A stretch of 64,000 nucleotides of DNA from CAJBVW01 sp964457335 (GTDB lineage Bacteria > Myxococcota_A > UBA796 > SXON01): assembly GCA_964457335.1 (NCBI GenBank), contig CAYWGD010000001.1, positions 62,001 through 126,000 of the forward strand, given 5' to 3'. The first letter of the stretch is position 1. Each line of letters starts with the position of its first letter. A model generated the notes under the pieces. That model had not been told where the DNA came from. It was given only the letters and a program-made list of their open reading frames with translations, and searched no databases. Position numbers and translations under genes: made by a program. This document shows, in pieces, positions 1-8,570 of this stretch.

Positions 1-1
1 G

Positions 2-1138
2 TCGCTCGTGTTCCGCTCCGTCCCGATCGTGGGCTTCACCCGCCGCGCCGACACGCGCGTGGAGTGGGTGAGCGACAGCGCCGCGCGCGTGCTGGGGTTC
101 CCGGCCGCCGCCTTCGCCGCCGATCCCCACCTCTGGGAGCGCAACGTGCACCCGGACGACCTCGCCGACGCGCTGGCCGCGCTCGGGGAGATCGGCGCCG
201 GGGCGGCCGCGCGGCCGATCACCTGGCGCTGGACGTGCCCGGACGGCACCCAGCGTTGGTTCCTGGAGCAGGCGGTGCGCCCGGCGGGCCGCGACGGGCT
301 CGTGGGCACCTGGCTCGACGTGCACCAGCAGAAGATGCTCGAGGAGGCGCTCCGGAAGGCCAACGAGGACCTGGACCGCCGCGTCCGCGAGCGGACGGCC
401 GAGCTCGAGACCGCGAACCGCGAGATGGAGTCGTTCAGCTACTCGGTCGCGCACGACCTGCGCGCGCCGCTCCGCGCGATGCACGGCTTCAGCAAGATCC
501 TCGTGGACAGCCTCGGCAGCGAGCTGCCCGACGAGGCGCTCGACGCCCAGGCCCGGCTGCTCGCCGCCGTGAGCCGCATGGAGCGGCTCATCGACGACCT
601 GCTCGACCTCGCGCGGGTGTCCCGCCGCGCGCTCACCCGCTGCACCGTCGACCTCGCGCGGGTCGCGGAGGAGGTCGTGGCGGGCCTGCGGGACCGGGAG
701 CCGGGCCGCGGCGTGGTGGTGAGCATGCCGGACCGCGTCGACGTGGACGCCGATCCCCACCTCGCGCGCATCGTGCTCGAGAACCTCCTCGGCAACGCCT
801 GGAAGTTCAGCCGCACGCGAGACCCCGCGCACGTGGAGCTCGGCCGGGCCGAGGACGACCCCTGCGTCCTCTTCGTGCGCGACGACGGCGTGGGCTTCGA
901 CCCGGCCTACACCGCGCGGCTGTTCGAGCCCTTCGAGCGGCTCCACGGTACGCACGAGTTCGAGGGGACCGGCATCGGGCTCGCCACGGTGAAGCGCATC
1001 CTGGAGCGCCACGGCGGGTGGATCCGGGCCGACGGAAAACCGGACGGCGGCGCGACCTTCTGGTTCAGCTTCGGAGGGGCGCCCCTGGGGGAGCGCTGCG
1101 AGCCGACCGGCCGAGGGGGCGGACAACGGCGTGCCTGA
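2..1138 (+). CDS. PAS-domain sensor histidine kinase (5' end outside window)
   Basis: Membrane-free part of a two-component sensor kinase that would autophosphorylate on His and pass phosphate to an unseen regulator. Counting from the GTG at position 8, a PAS-like domain (about residues 5-105) is followed by a short coiled coil and a HisKA box with SVAHDLRAPL (His about 149). The ATPase domain then shows the N box NLLGNAWKFS, DDGVGFD and GTGIGLATVKRI. This HisKA/HATPase pair resembles the phytochrome-type kinases. The reading frame is open to the window edge, so the GTG at 8 is probably not the true start and more sensory domains may lie upstream. No receiver gene is adjacent. A second kinase of the same class lies at 2635-4332. 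Confidence 0.88.
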   Translation, partial: SLVFRSVPIVGFTRRADTRVEWVSDSAARVLGFPAAAFAADPHLWERNVHPDDLADALAALGEIGAGAAARPITWRWTCPDGTQRWFLEQAVRPAGRDGLVGTWLDVHQQKMLEEALRKANEDLDRRVRERTAELETANREMESFSYSVAHDLRAPLRAMHGFSKILVDSLGSELPDEALDAQARLLAAVSRMERLIDDLLDLARVSRRALTRCTVDLARVAEEVVAGLRDREPGRGVVVSMPDRVDVDADPHLARIVLENLLGNAWKFSRTRDPAHVELGRAEDDPCVLFVRDDGVGFDPAYTARLFEPFERLHGTHEFEGTGIGLATVKRILERHGGWIRADGKPDGGATFWFSFGGAPLGERCEPTGRGGGQRRA

Positions 1139-1196
1139 CCTGTAAGTTGGCGGCCGATCGCACGGGTGCTACGCTCGGCGTCTCCTGGAGGCCCCC

Positions 1197-2327
1197 TTGT
1201 CCCTGCAACTCTACGTCGCCACACGCAAGGGTGTGTGGATCGCCACGGCGTCCACCGACCGGCGCACCTGGTCGCTCGCCGGCCCGTCCTTCCTCGGCCA
1301 GCAGTGCCACCACGTGGTCCTCGACCCCCGCGACCGCCGCACGCTCCTCTGCGCGTCCCGCCAGTGGCACCTCGGCCCGACCGTCTTCCGCAGCACGGAC
1401 GGCGGGCAGACCTGGAAGGAGGCCGAGCGGCCCCCGCGCTTCCCCACGGGGGAGCCCCGCGGGCGCGCCGTGGACCACGTGTTCTGGCTCACCCCGGGCC
1501 ACGCGAGCGAGCCGGGCGTCTGGTACGCGGGCACCTCGCCGAAGGGCCTCTTCCGGAGCGAGGACGGCGGCGTCAGCTGGGATCCCGTCTCCGGCTTCAA
1601 CGACCACCCCGAGCAGATCAAGTGGGTGGGCAGCGACAAGGACGAGACGCCCGACGGCGGCAAGCTCCACTCCATCCTCGTCGATCCGCGGGACCCGAAC
1701 CACCTCTACATCGCGATGTCGGGCGGCGGGATCTTCGAGTCGACCGACCGCGGCGCCGACTGGCGTCCGCTGAACCGCGGCGTGGCCATCGACTTCTTCC
1801 CCCCGAAGGAGGACGGGAGCGAGTACGAGTTCGGGCACGACCCGCACTGCGTGGTGTTGCACCCCACCGTGCCCGACCGCCTCTGGCAGCAGAACCACTG
1901 CGGCATCTACCGGATCGACCGCCCGAGCGACCGCTGGCAGCGCGTCGGCAAGGCGATGCCGGCCGAGATCGGCGACATCGGCTTCCCGGTGGTGGTCCAC
2001 CCGCGCGACCCCGACGTCGCCTGGGTCTTCCCCATGGACGGCACCAACGACTGGCCGCGCACCTCGCCCGGGGGCCGGCCGGCCGTCTACGCGACGCGCG
2101 ACGGCGGCGAGACCTGGCGCCGCCGGGACGCGGGCTTCCCCACGGAGCAGGCGTGGTGGACGGTGAAGCGCCAGTGCATGTGCGCGGACGAGGGCGAGCC
2201 CGTGGGCCTCTACTTCGGCACCACGAACGGCGAGGTCTGGGCGAGCGCGGACGAGGGCAACTCCTTCACCTGCCTCTTCCGCCACCTCCCGCAGATCCAC
2301 GCCCTCACGGCGGGCCAGACGGCGTGA
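1197..2327 (+). CDS. BNR/sialidase-like beta-propeller protein
   Basis: A 376-residue cytoplasmic protein (no signal peptide) built of BNR/Asp-box repeats such as STDGGQTW, SEDGGVSW, STDRGADW and TRDGGETW, each marking one propeller blade. Such proteins are often auto-annotated as exo-alpha-sialidase or glycosyl hydrolase, but I see no sialidase arginine triad, so the activity is unknown. The start is TTG at 1197, behind a GGAGG at 1187-1191. The stop overlaps the GTG of the MoaD-like gene (GTGA at 2324-2327), so the two are probably translated together and may act together. Fold identification is firm; function is not. Confidence 0.8.
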   Translation: MSLQLYVATRKGVWIATASTDRRTWSLAGPSFLGQQCHHVVLDPRDRRTLLCASRQWHLGPTVFRSTDGGQTWKEAERPPRFPTGEPRGRAVDHVFWLTPGHASEPGVWYAGTSPKGLFRSEDGGVSWDPVSGFNDHPEQIKWVGSDKDETPDGGKLHSILVDPRDPNHLYIAMSGGGIFESTDRGADWRPLNRGVAIDFFPPKEDGSEYEFGHDPHCVVLHPTVPDRLWQQNHCGIYRIDRPSDRWQRVGKAMPAEIGDIGFPVVVHPRDPDVAWVFPMDGTNDWPRTSPGGRPAVYATRDGGETWRRRDAGFPTEQAWWTVKRQCMCADEGEPVGLYFGTTNGEVWASADEGNSFTCLFRHLPQIHALTAGQTA

Positions 2328-2584
2328 AGGTCGTCGTCCCGAGCCAGCTCCGCTCCTACACGGCGGGGCGCGACGAGGTGCACGCCGAGGGGGCGACCCT
2401 CGGCGAGGTGCTCCACGACCTGGATCGCCGGTTCCCGGGCATCCGCTTCCGCGTGATCGACGAGCAGGAGCGGGTGCGCCGGCACATCATCCTGTTCGTC
2501 GGCGAGGAGCGGCAGGACGACCTCGCGGCCGCGGTGCCCCCCGGCGCGAGCGTCTACATCGTCGGGGCGCTGAGCGGCGGCTGA
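2324..2584 (+). CDS. MoaD/ThiS-family ubiquitin-like sulfur carrier
   Basis: An 86-residue beta-grasp protein ending in Gly-Gly (GALSGG), the hallmark of MoaD/ThiS carriers whose C terminus is adenylated and thiocarboxylated by an E1-like enzyme. Seen directly: small size, the GEVLHDLDRRFPG segment typical of the family, and the C-terminal SVYIVGALSGG. The start is GTG at 2324, overlapping the stop of the propeller gene by four bases. No moaE, thiG or E1-like gene is nearby, so the pathway (molybdopterin, thiamine, cysteine or another sulfur transfer) cannot be told. The tight coupling to a BNR propeller gene is the only clue to its role. Confidence 0.82.
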   Translation: MKVVVPSQLRSYTAGRDEVHAEGATLGEVLHDLDRRFPGIRFRVIDEQERVRRHIILFVGEERQDDLAAAVPPGASVYIVGALSGG

Positions 2585-2634
2585 TCGGGCGCGCGGTCTC
2601 GGCCGGGGGCAATTTCACCGGCCGTTACCGTCCG

Positions 2635-4332
2635 ATGCGGATCCGTGACCACGATCCGAAGGTCGTGCAATCCGAATCCGACACCCTGGATTGTGGCTAC
2701 GAGCGCGCGCTCCTCCGTCTCACCCGGAGCGAGGAGCTGCGCTCCGGCGACCTCGTGCGGGCGCTGCGCGCCATCACCGAGATGGCGGCGGACGCGCTCG
2801 CCGTGGAGCGGGCGGGGGTCTGGCGCGTCGAGGACGACGGGTCTTTGACCTGCCTCGACCTCTTCGAGCGCTCCGCGCGGCGCCACTCCTGCGGCAACAA
2901 CATCCAGCCCGCGGAGCTCCCGAACTACTTCGCGGCGCTCGAGGCCGTCCGGTCGCTGCCCGCCGGCGACGTGCTCGCCGATCCGCGGACCGCCCAGCTC
3001 GCGCGCTACTTCAACAGCCACTCCATCCACTCCACGCTCGACGCCCCGGTGATCATCGACGGGAGGGTCGCGATGGTGGCCTGCCACGAGCACGTCGGGC
3101 CGAAGCGCGCGTGGCACCCCGCCGAGCGAGAATTCGCCGCCACGGTGGCGGACATGGTGGCCCTGGCCGTGGAGAACAGCGCCCGGGTGAGCGCGCTGGC
3201 CGCGCTCCAGTCGTCGAACGACGCGCTGCGGCGGAGCGAGAGGCGGCTCCGGGCGCTCGCGGCGGTGAGCCGCGCGATCTCCGACGCGCGGCTCGACGTG
3301 CCCGCGCTCGTCCGGAGCGCCGAGCGCGCCCTCTCCGAGGCGTTGGGGGCGCGCTGCACCGTCCGGCTCGCGGACGCGCCCCCGTGCGACCCGGACGGGG
3401 GCGTCGACGTGCCGCTCCGCGGCCGGGGCGTGCTCGTCGGCGTGCTCACGATCGGCGGGGGGAACGGGGCGCCCCTCGATCCGGACTGGGTCGCCGAGGT
3501 GGGCGAGCGCCTGGCCCTCGCGCTCGACAACGCGCGGCTCTTCGAGCAGGTCGCGGCGGCGCGCACGCGGGCGGAGGACGCCGAGGCCCGCCTCCGGTCG
3601 CTCAACGAGTCGCTGGAGCGGCGGATCGAGGAGCGCACGCGGGAGCTCCAGGCGGCCGTGCGCGCGCTCGACGCGTTCAGCGGGTCGGTCGCGCACGACC
3701 TGCGCGCCCCGCTCCGGACCGTCCGCAGCTTCACGCGGCTCGTCCTGGAGCGTGGCGAGCAGCCCCCGCAGGACCGCGCCTGCCTGGAGCGGGTCGAGCG
3801 CGCGGCCGCGCGCATGAGCGACCTCATCGAGGACCTGCTGCGCCTCGCCCACGTGAACGCCACCAGCGGCGGCCCCCCCGTCGCGGTGGACCTGTCCGCG
3901 CTCGCGCGGGAGGTCGTCGACGAGCTCCGCCGCGGCCAGCCCTCGCGCGACGTGTCCGTCGAGATCGCCGACGGGCTCGCCACGCGCGGGGACCCCGGGC
4001 TCCTGCGCGTGCTGCTCGGGAACCTGCTCGGGAACGCCTGGAAGTTCACCGCGCGCACCACGGCCCCGCGCATCGTGGTCGGGCGGGTCGAGGGGACCGC
4101 CCCGCCGGAGTTCTTCGTGCGCGACAACGGCGCCGGGTTCGACCCGGCCCTGGCGGACACGGTCTTCTCGCCGCTCGTGCGGCTCCATCCGCTGTCGGAG
4201 TACGAGGGCACGGGCATCGGGCTCGCCATCGCGCAGCGGATCGTGAAGAGCCACGGCGGGTGGATCCGGGCCGAGGGCGCGGTGGGGAAGGGGGCGACCT
4301 TCACCTTCACGCTGGAGCAAGGCAGCGGCTGA
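2635..4332 (+). CDS. GAF-domain sensor histidine kinase
   Basis: A 565-residue soluble histidine kinase. Residues about 30-185 form a GAF domain of the kind found in phytochrome-related kinases (HSTLDAPVIIDGRVAMV). Residues about 200-303 look like a second, weaker GAF domain. A coiled coil (about 304-342) leads into HisKA with SVAHDLRAPL (His354), then an ATPase domain with NLLGNAWKFT, DNGAGFD and GTGIGLAIAQRI. The ligand is unknown: a conserved chromophore Cys is not evident. The ATG at 2635 follows a short AT-poorer stretch but no clear Shine-Dalgarno sequence. The kinase halves of this gene and of the gene at 2-1138 are close paralogues, and neither has an adjacent response regulator. Confidence 0.88.
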   Translation: MRIRDHDPKVVQSESDTLDCGYERALLRLTRSEELRSGDLVRALRAITEMAADALAVERAGVWRVEDDGSLTCLDLFERSARRHSCGNNIQPAELPNYFAALEAVRSLPAGDVLADPRTAQLARYFNSHSIHSTLDAPVIIDGRVAMVACHEHVGPKRAWHPAEREFAATVADMVALAVENSARVSALAALQSSNDALRRSERRLRALAAVSRAISDARLDVPALVRSAERALSEALGARCTVRLADAPPCDPDGGVDVPLRGRGVLVGVLTIGGGNGAPLDPDWVAEVGERLALALDNARLFEQVAAARTRAEDAEARLRSLNESLERRIEERTRELQAAVRALDAFSGSVAHDLRAPLRTVRSFTRLVLERGEQPPQDRACLERVERAAARMSDLIEDLLRLAHVNATSGGPPVAVDLSALAREVVDELRRGQPSRDVSVEIADGLATRGDPGLLRVLLGNLLGNAWKFTARTTAPRIVVGRVEGTAPPEFFVRDNGAGFDPALADTVFSPLVRLHPLSEYEGTGIGLAIAQRIVKSHGGWIRAEGAVGKGATFTFTLEQGSG

Positions 4333-4347
4333 GCGTATGGGGTGGAC

Positions 4348-7014
4348 ATGACCCCGCGCCTCGCCGTCGTGTGCTCCTCGCTCCTGACGCTCGCCGGCTG
4401 CGCGGAGCCGAAGGAGGCCGACCCTCACGCGGACACCGCCGACACCGCGCCCGGGCCCGACACCGCCGACACCGACACGGCGCCGCCGCCGGACTCGGGG
4501 GAGAGCGGCGAGACCGGGGAGACCGGGGACACCGGCGAGCCTCCCGCGCCGGCGTGGACGGACGCCTGCGAGCCGCCGCCCGCACCGGCGTGCGCCTCGT
4601 CCGGGAGCGCCTCGCCGTGGGTCCGGCTCACGGCGGACGCTGCCAGCGTCGTGATCCCGGGGGAGGAGACCTTTCAAGGGGTCGTCTCCGTCGGCGACCT
4701 CGACGGGGACGGCGGGGCGGAGCTCGCGATCGCCGGGGTCGGGGGGCTCCGCGTGTTCCGGGGCGCCGACGTCGTGGCCGGGCGGGTGGACGCGCCGCTC
4801 GCGACCTGCGAGGTGGACGCCTGGGTCGGCGCCGGCTCCGCCGTCGGGGACCTCGATGGCGACGGGCTCGCCGAGCTGTTCGGCCAGTCGATGACCGTCG
4901 GCGCGGACGACGCGGGCGTCGGGCTCTTCTTCGGGGCGGACCTCGCCGCCGGCGTGTGCGCGCCGGAGTGGGCGAGCACGTACGCCCAGCTCTCGGTCCA
5001 CCCCGTCGGAGACGTCGACGGGGACGGGCTCGCCGAGGCGTGGATCTACTCCTCGAGCGGGGACGCCTGGCAGCTCACCGGGTGGGACGGCCGGCTCGTG
5101 GCGCAGGGGCCGTCGGTGGCGCCGTCGGCCTTCGGGCCCGACCTCGACGGCGACGGCGTGCGCGACTTCGCGCAGGGGCTCGCCCAGGTCACCGAGGTCC
5201 CCGCGTGGAGCGGCGCGGACGGCGCGGACCTCGGCACGCACGCGCTCGCCCCCTGGTACCGGTCGACCTGGCACGACGTGCGGTCCCTCGAGCCCGCGGG
5301 CGGGCCGGGCTGCGAGCAGGCGCTCTTCGCCGCCGACGATCGCGCGGTGTACCGCGCCCGGGCGGACGCCTGGTCGGGGGACGGCTCGGCGATCCCGCTC
5401 TCGCTCGTGGCCGTCGATCCGGCCGTGGTGGCCGACGAGCTCACCCCCGTCGGCGACCTCGACGGGGACGGCCTCTCCGAGACGGCCTGGCACGCCGAGA
5501 CCGACGCCGGCGACGTGTGTTTCCTCGAGGGGCGGCACCTGGACGGGACCGTCCGCGGGCGCGACGGCCTCCGCTGCATCGCGGGCACCTTCGACCGCGT
5601 GACCTCCGGCGACCTCGACGGCGACGGGCTCTCCGACCTCGTGCTCCACCACGTCCCGACGGAGGCGTGGCCGTACGGCGCGACGCTCGTGCTCCGCGGC
5701 GAGGCCTGGGAGGACTGCGACTGCGACGCCGACGGGACGCTCTCCGCCACCTGCGGCGGGCTCGACGTGGCCGACGACGACCCCTCGCGGAGCGGGGCCG
5801 TGCGCGAGGACCCCGGCAACGGCGCCGACGACGACGGCGACGGCGCGGTCGACGAGACCGCCGGCTCGACCGGCTCGGCCGGTGAGAACGCCTGGGCGCT
5901 CTTCGTGGAAGAGGCGGGGGCCGCGGTGGTCGACGGGGTCCTGCTCGACGACGGCGACGCCGACGGGATCCCCGACCCGGCGCTCGCGGCGGCGTGGGAC
6001 TGGGCCGAGCCGGGGAGCCTCGTGACCGCGTTCTCGGGCACGCTCGGGTCCGCCCGGGAGGTCGGCCTGGCCGCGGACGCGGGGCTCGTGCTCCGCCCCG
6101 AGTGGCTCGGGGCGTGGAACGGCGGGCCCGTGGCCTGGGACGCGGGGGACGTGACGGTGTGGTCCCCGCCGGCGCCCGACGGGACGCTCACCGTGCTCGC
6201 GACGGTGCCGTTCGTCAGCGGCCTGCGCTGGGAGGAGCCGGACGCCGGAGGCGACGTCGACGGGGACGGGATCCCCGACCTGCTGATGACGCGGGCGATG
6301 TACCAGTACGGCGATCACTGCCTCGTCGACGGCGCGGCGCTGCTCGCGGGCGGCACGGTCGGGGGCTGCGCGCGCTTCTCGGTCGAGCTCGCCTGGCAGG
6401 CGGACGAGGGCCGCCTCGGCGACCTCGACGGGGACGGCCTCGCGGAGGTGGTGACCCGCCACGAGCAGGAGACGTTCACCGAGGGCTCGATCACGGTCCG
6501 GGACGCCTGGATCCTCGTCGCGCCCGCCACCGGCGGGGACGTGCTCCTCACCGACGGCTGGCACGTGGACGCCTCGTCCGTCCGGCTCCTCGCCCCCACC
6601 GACGGCGACGGGGACGGCTACGCGGACCTCGTGCTCCACGGCGACGTCGGGCTCGCCGAGGGCGTGATCTCGGTGGTCCGCGGCGGCGCGCTGCCCGCGG
6701 CGGGGTTCGGGGCCTGGGAGGACACGGCCGCGCTGGTCGTGGAGGACCCGGGCGCGGAGTCGAGCGCAGTGACGGCGGACGGCCGCGCCGTGCTCGCGGG
6801 GGCGGACGAGGACCTGTACCTCCTCGACCTGTCGGGCACGGGGCGCGTCGCGTGGGCGGACGCCGCGGTCGAGACCTTCGACGCGCCGCACCTCGGGGTG
6901 GCGGACGCGCGCGCGGCCGAGGGCGCGCTGTGGGTGCTCGCGACCACCCGCCGGGCCACCGTCTCCGGCGCGGGGGCCCTCGCCACCTGGCTGTTCCCGC
7001 TCCCCGTGGAGTGA
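4348..7014 (+). CDS. FG-GAP/VCBS-repeat lipoprotein with Asp/Thr-rich linker
   Basis: A large secreted lipoprotein (about 888 residues). The leader ends in the lipobox LAGC (Cys18), followed by an Asp/Thr/Gly/Glu-rich spacer (about residues 25-66). The body carries at least eight Ca-binding FG-GAP/VCBS motifs, for example VGDLDGDGLAELFG, SGDLDGDGLSDLVLH, GDVDGDGIPDLLM and DGDGDGYADLVL, predicting an integrin-alpha-like propeller on the cell surface. A Cys-rich segment (DCDCDADGTLSATCGG) sits near the middle. I chose the ATG at 4348, with GGGGTGG just upstream; a GTG two codons earlier (4342) is the alternative. It starts 15 nt after the kinase stop. Ligand unknown. Confidence 0.85.
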   Translation: MTPRLAVVCSSLLTLAGCAEPKEADPHADTADTAPGPDTADTDTAPPPDSGESGETGETGDTGEPPAPAWTDACEPPPAPACASSGSASPWVRLTADAASVVIPGEETFQGVVSVGDLDGDGGAELAIAGVGGLRVFRGADVVAGRVDAPLATCEVDAWVGAGSAVGDLDGDGLAELFGQSMTVGADDAGVGLFFGADLAAGVCAPEWASTYAQLSVHPVGDVDGDGLAEAWIYSSSGDAWQLTGWDGRLVAQGPSVAPSAFGPDLDGDGVRDFAQGLAQVTEVPAWSGADGADLGTHALAPWYRSTWHDVRSLEPAGGPGCEQALFAADDRAVYRARADAWSGDGSAIPLSLVAVDPAVVADELTPVGDLDGDGLSETAWHAETDAGDVCFLEGRHLDGTVRGRDGLRCIAGTFDRVTSGDLDGDGLSDLVLHHVPTEAWPYGATLVLRGEAWEDCDCDADGTLSATCGGLDVADDDPSRSGAVREDPGNGADDDGDGAVDETAGSTGSAGENAWALFVEEAGAAVVDGVLLDDGDADGIPDPALAAAWDWAEPGSLVTAFSGTLGSAREVGLAADAGLVLRPEWLGAWNGGPVAWDAGDVTVWSPPAPDGTLTVLATVPFVSGLRWEEPDAGGDVDGDGIPDLLMTRAMYQYGDHCLVDGAALLAGGTVGGCARFSVELAWQADEGRLGDLDGDGLAEVVTRHEQETFTEGSITVRDAWILVAPATGGDVLLTDGWHVDASSVRLLAPTDGDGDGYADLVLHGDVGLAEGVISVVRGGALPAAGFGAWEDTAALVVEDPGAESSAVTADGRAVLAGADEDLYLLDLSGTGRVAWADAAVETFDAPHLGVADARAAEGALWVLATTRRATVSGAGALATWLFPLPVE
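4420..4545 (+). repeat. Asp/Thr/Gly-rich low-complexity linker (copy 1)
   Basis: Imperfect GACACC/GAGACC-type hexamer and codon-pair repeats encode an acidic spacer (DTADTDT, GETGETGDTG) directly after the lipid-anchor Cys of the FG-GAP protein. Equivalent spacers occur in two other lipoproteins of the window. Confidence 0.8.
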
Positions 7015-7064
7015 GACGCGCGCCCTCGCCGTGCGCACCTTGAGGGAACGCAGGGGAGGGGGGC

Positions 7065-7649
7065 ATGCCGTCGAATCCGCCCAACGCCGAGGCCCGGCTG
7101 GCGCCTGTCACGTTCTCGGAGCGCACCAAGGACAACATCGCGGCGGTCGTGACGGGCCAGGCGGCGGGGCTCGCGATGCTGGGCACGATGATCCTGATCG
7201 CGGTTGCCCAGGGGCACCCCTGGCACGAGCCGCTCTACGCCATCGGCTCGCTCGCGTACCTGCTCTCGGGCATCACCGCCCCGGCGTCCCCGGTCGTCGG
7301 CTTCGTGGTGCACCAGTTCGGCTTCGTCGTGTTCTGGAGCCTCGTGTTCGGCATGCTGGCCCACCACGCGAGCCGGCGCGAGATGCTCAGCGTCACGGCG
7401 GTCGGCATGGAGGACCCCTGGGGCGTCGCCTCGCTCGGCCCGATCGTGGGGGTCGTGAGCCAGACCATGGACGTCGTGATCGTGATGCCGATGATCACGC
7501 AGGACGCCGCCTGGGCGCACATCTTCCTCGGGATCAGCGGGTGGATCTTCCACCTCGTGTTCGGGATCGTGCTCATGGCGTTCCCGTGGGTGCGCCGGTG
7601 GATGTTCCCTCAGCGCGAGCGCGCCGGCTTTACGCCGGGTCCGGCCTGA
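7065..7649 (+). CDS. Conserved-looking multi-pass membrane protein, function unknown
   Basis: A 194-residue integral membrane protein that I do not recognise. Hydrophobic helices lie at roughly residues 25-47, 55-72, 76-98, 121-141 and 150-173, with a basic C-terminal tail (WVRRWMFPQRER). A His pair sits at the end of the third helix (GMLAHHASRR). The ATG at 7065 is preceded by AGGGGAGGGGGG, an excellent ribosome-binding site, so the start is secure. The selenoprotein pair begins 15 nt downstream on the same strand, so the three genes may form one transcript, but a functional link is only inference. Confidence 0.7.
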   Translation: MPSNPPNAEARLAPVTFSERTKDNIAAVVTGQAAGLAMLGTMILIAVAQGHPWHEPLYAIGSLAYLLSGITAPASPVVGFVVHQFGFVVFWSLVFGMLAHHASRREMLSVTAVGMEDPWGVASLGPIVGVVSQTMDVVIVMPMITQDAAWAHIFLGISGWIFHLVFGIVLMAFPWVRRWMFPQRERAGFTPGPA

Positions 7650-7664
7650 TGTAGAACGGCGGGC

Positions 7665-7961
7665 ATGAGCCGACATGCCCCTTTCTTCCAGAAGATGCGT
7701 GAAGCCGCGCTCGACGGGCCGGGCACGCTCGAACGCGACGTGCGCCTGCGCGCGATGCGGGGGGAGCCGCTCCCGGCGGGCGTCGAGGAGTGGGCGGAGC
7801 GGGTGCGGAGCCGCGCGGCGACCGTCGAGGACGGGCACGCCGCCGCGGTCCTCGCGGCCGGCCTCTCGGAGGACCAGGTCTTCGAGCTGACGGTGTGCGC
7901 GGCCCTGGGCGCCGCCGAGCGCCGGCTCCGCGCGGCCCAGCGCGTCCTCGGGCGGGAGTAG
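7665..7961 (+). CDS. Small carboxymuconolactone-decarboxylase-associated protein
   Basis: A 98-residue helical protein. Its C-terminal half (GLSEDQVFELTVCAALGAAE) resembles the helical segment found in AhpD/carboxymuconolactone-decarboxylase-like proteins, but it lacks the Cys-x-x-Cys pair. It ends two bases before the start of the selenoprotein gene (TAG at 7959-7961, ATG at 7964), which strongly suggests co-translation. A plausible reading is that it forms a hetero-complex with the AhpD-like selenoprotein or acts as its partner subunit. A single Cys is present (Cys73). The family assignment rests on pattern memory and needs a profile search. Confidence 0.6.
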   Translation: MSRHAPFFQKMREAALDGPGTLERDVRLRAMRGEPLPAGVEEWAERVRSRAATVEDGHAAAVLAAGLSEDQVFELTVCAALGAAERRLRAAQRVLGRE

Positions 7962-7963
7962 CC

Positions 7964-8542
7964 ATGCGACTGAAGAACGTGGAGTCCGGCCACACGCTGG
8001 GCGCGAAGATCAAGCTCGGCGTCATCCGCGTGGCCTCGCGCCAGCGCATCCCCGACGTGGTGCGCGTGCTGACCTACCGCCCGGAGTACTACGGGAAGCA
8101 CTTCTCCGCGCTCGTGCAGGACACGCTGCGCGGGCCTTCGGACTGGACGGTCGGGGAGCGCGAGCTCTTCGCGTCGTTCACGTCGAAGATGAACGACTGC
8201 GAGTTCTGAACGCGGGCCCACGGCGCGGTCGCGTCGGTCGAGCTCGGGAGGGACGTGGTGGACGCGGTGCTCGCGGACTGGCGCATTGCGCCGGTGAGCG
8301 ACAAGCTGCGGGCGATGCTCGCGTTCCTCGAGAAGATGAACCGCGACGCGCTCGGCCCGGAGGACGCCGCCGCCGTGCGCGCGGCGGGCGTCTCGGAGGA
8401 GGCGATCGACGACGCCGTCTACGTGGCCGCGGCCTTCAACACGATCGTGCGCCTCGCGGACGCGTTCGAGTTCGAGGTGCAGACGGACGCCGAGTTCGCC
8501 GGCACCGCGAAGATGCTCCTGAGCCGCGGGTACATCCTGTAG
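7964..8542 (+). CDS. AhpD-like (carboxymuconolactone decarboxylase family) selenoprotein, CxxU
   Basis: Read straight through the TGA at 8207-8209, one frame gives a 192-residue protein. The halves on either side of the TGA are two pieces of one AhpD-like fold. The joined active site reads C79-E-F-U82-T-R-A-H86, matching the family's CxxC-x-x-x-H redox motif with the second Cys replaced by selenocysteine. A six-base-pair hairpin with a GGUC loop starts 11 nt after the TGA, as in bacterial SECIS elements. AhpD-like proteins act as thiol peroxidases or disulfide reductases; Sec at the catalytic position should raise peroxidase activity. If the TGA were a true stop, the product would end at Phe81, inside the active-site motif. 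The gene follows the small partner gene by 2 nt. selA, selB, selC and selD are not in the window. Confidence 0.88.
8207..8236 (+). promoter_or_regulatory. UGA selenocysteine codon plus bacterial SECIS hairpin
   Basis: TGA at 8207-8209 lies in frame in the AhpD-like gene. After 11 nt, CGGCGC (8221-8226) pairs with GCGTCG (8231-8236) around the loop GGTC (8227-8230), including one G-U pair. The loop sequence and the 11-nt spacing match, from memory, the E. coli fdhF SECIS that SelB binds. The first amino acids after Sec (TRAH) are kept coding within the hairpin, as expected for a bacterial SECIS. Confidence 0.85.
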
Positions 8543-8570
8543 CGAGGGCGCGCGGGTGGGCGGCCGGCGA

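Noticed and set aside
2554..7038. A 1494-codon open frame on the minus strand, and similar very long ones at 17749-20985 and 26708-29899
   Set aside because: They lie antisense to well-identified genes, encode low-complexity Arg/Ala/Gly/Pro-rich sequence without any motif, and arise from GC-rich third positions.
7964..8209. Two separate small genes (7964-8209 and 8255-8542)
   Set aside because: They are in the same frame, split exactly at the active-site motif by TGA, and followed by a SECIS-like hairpin. One selenoprotein explains all of this better than two genes or a pseudogene.
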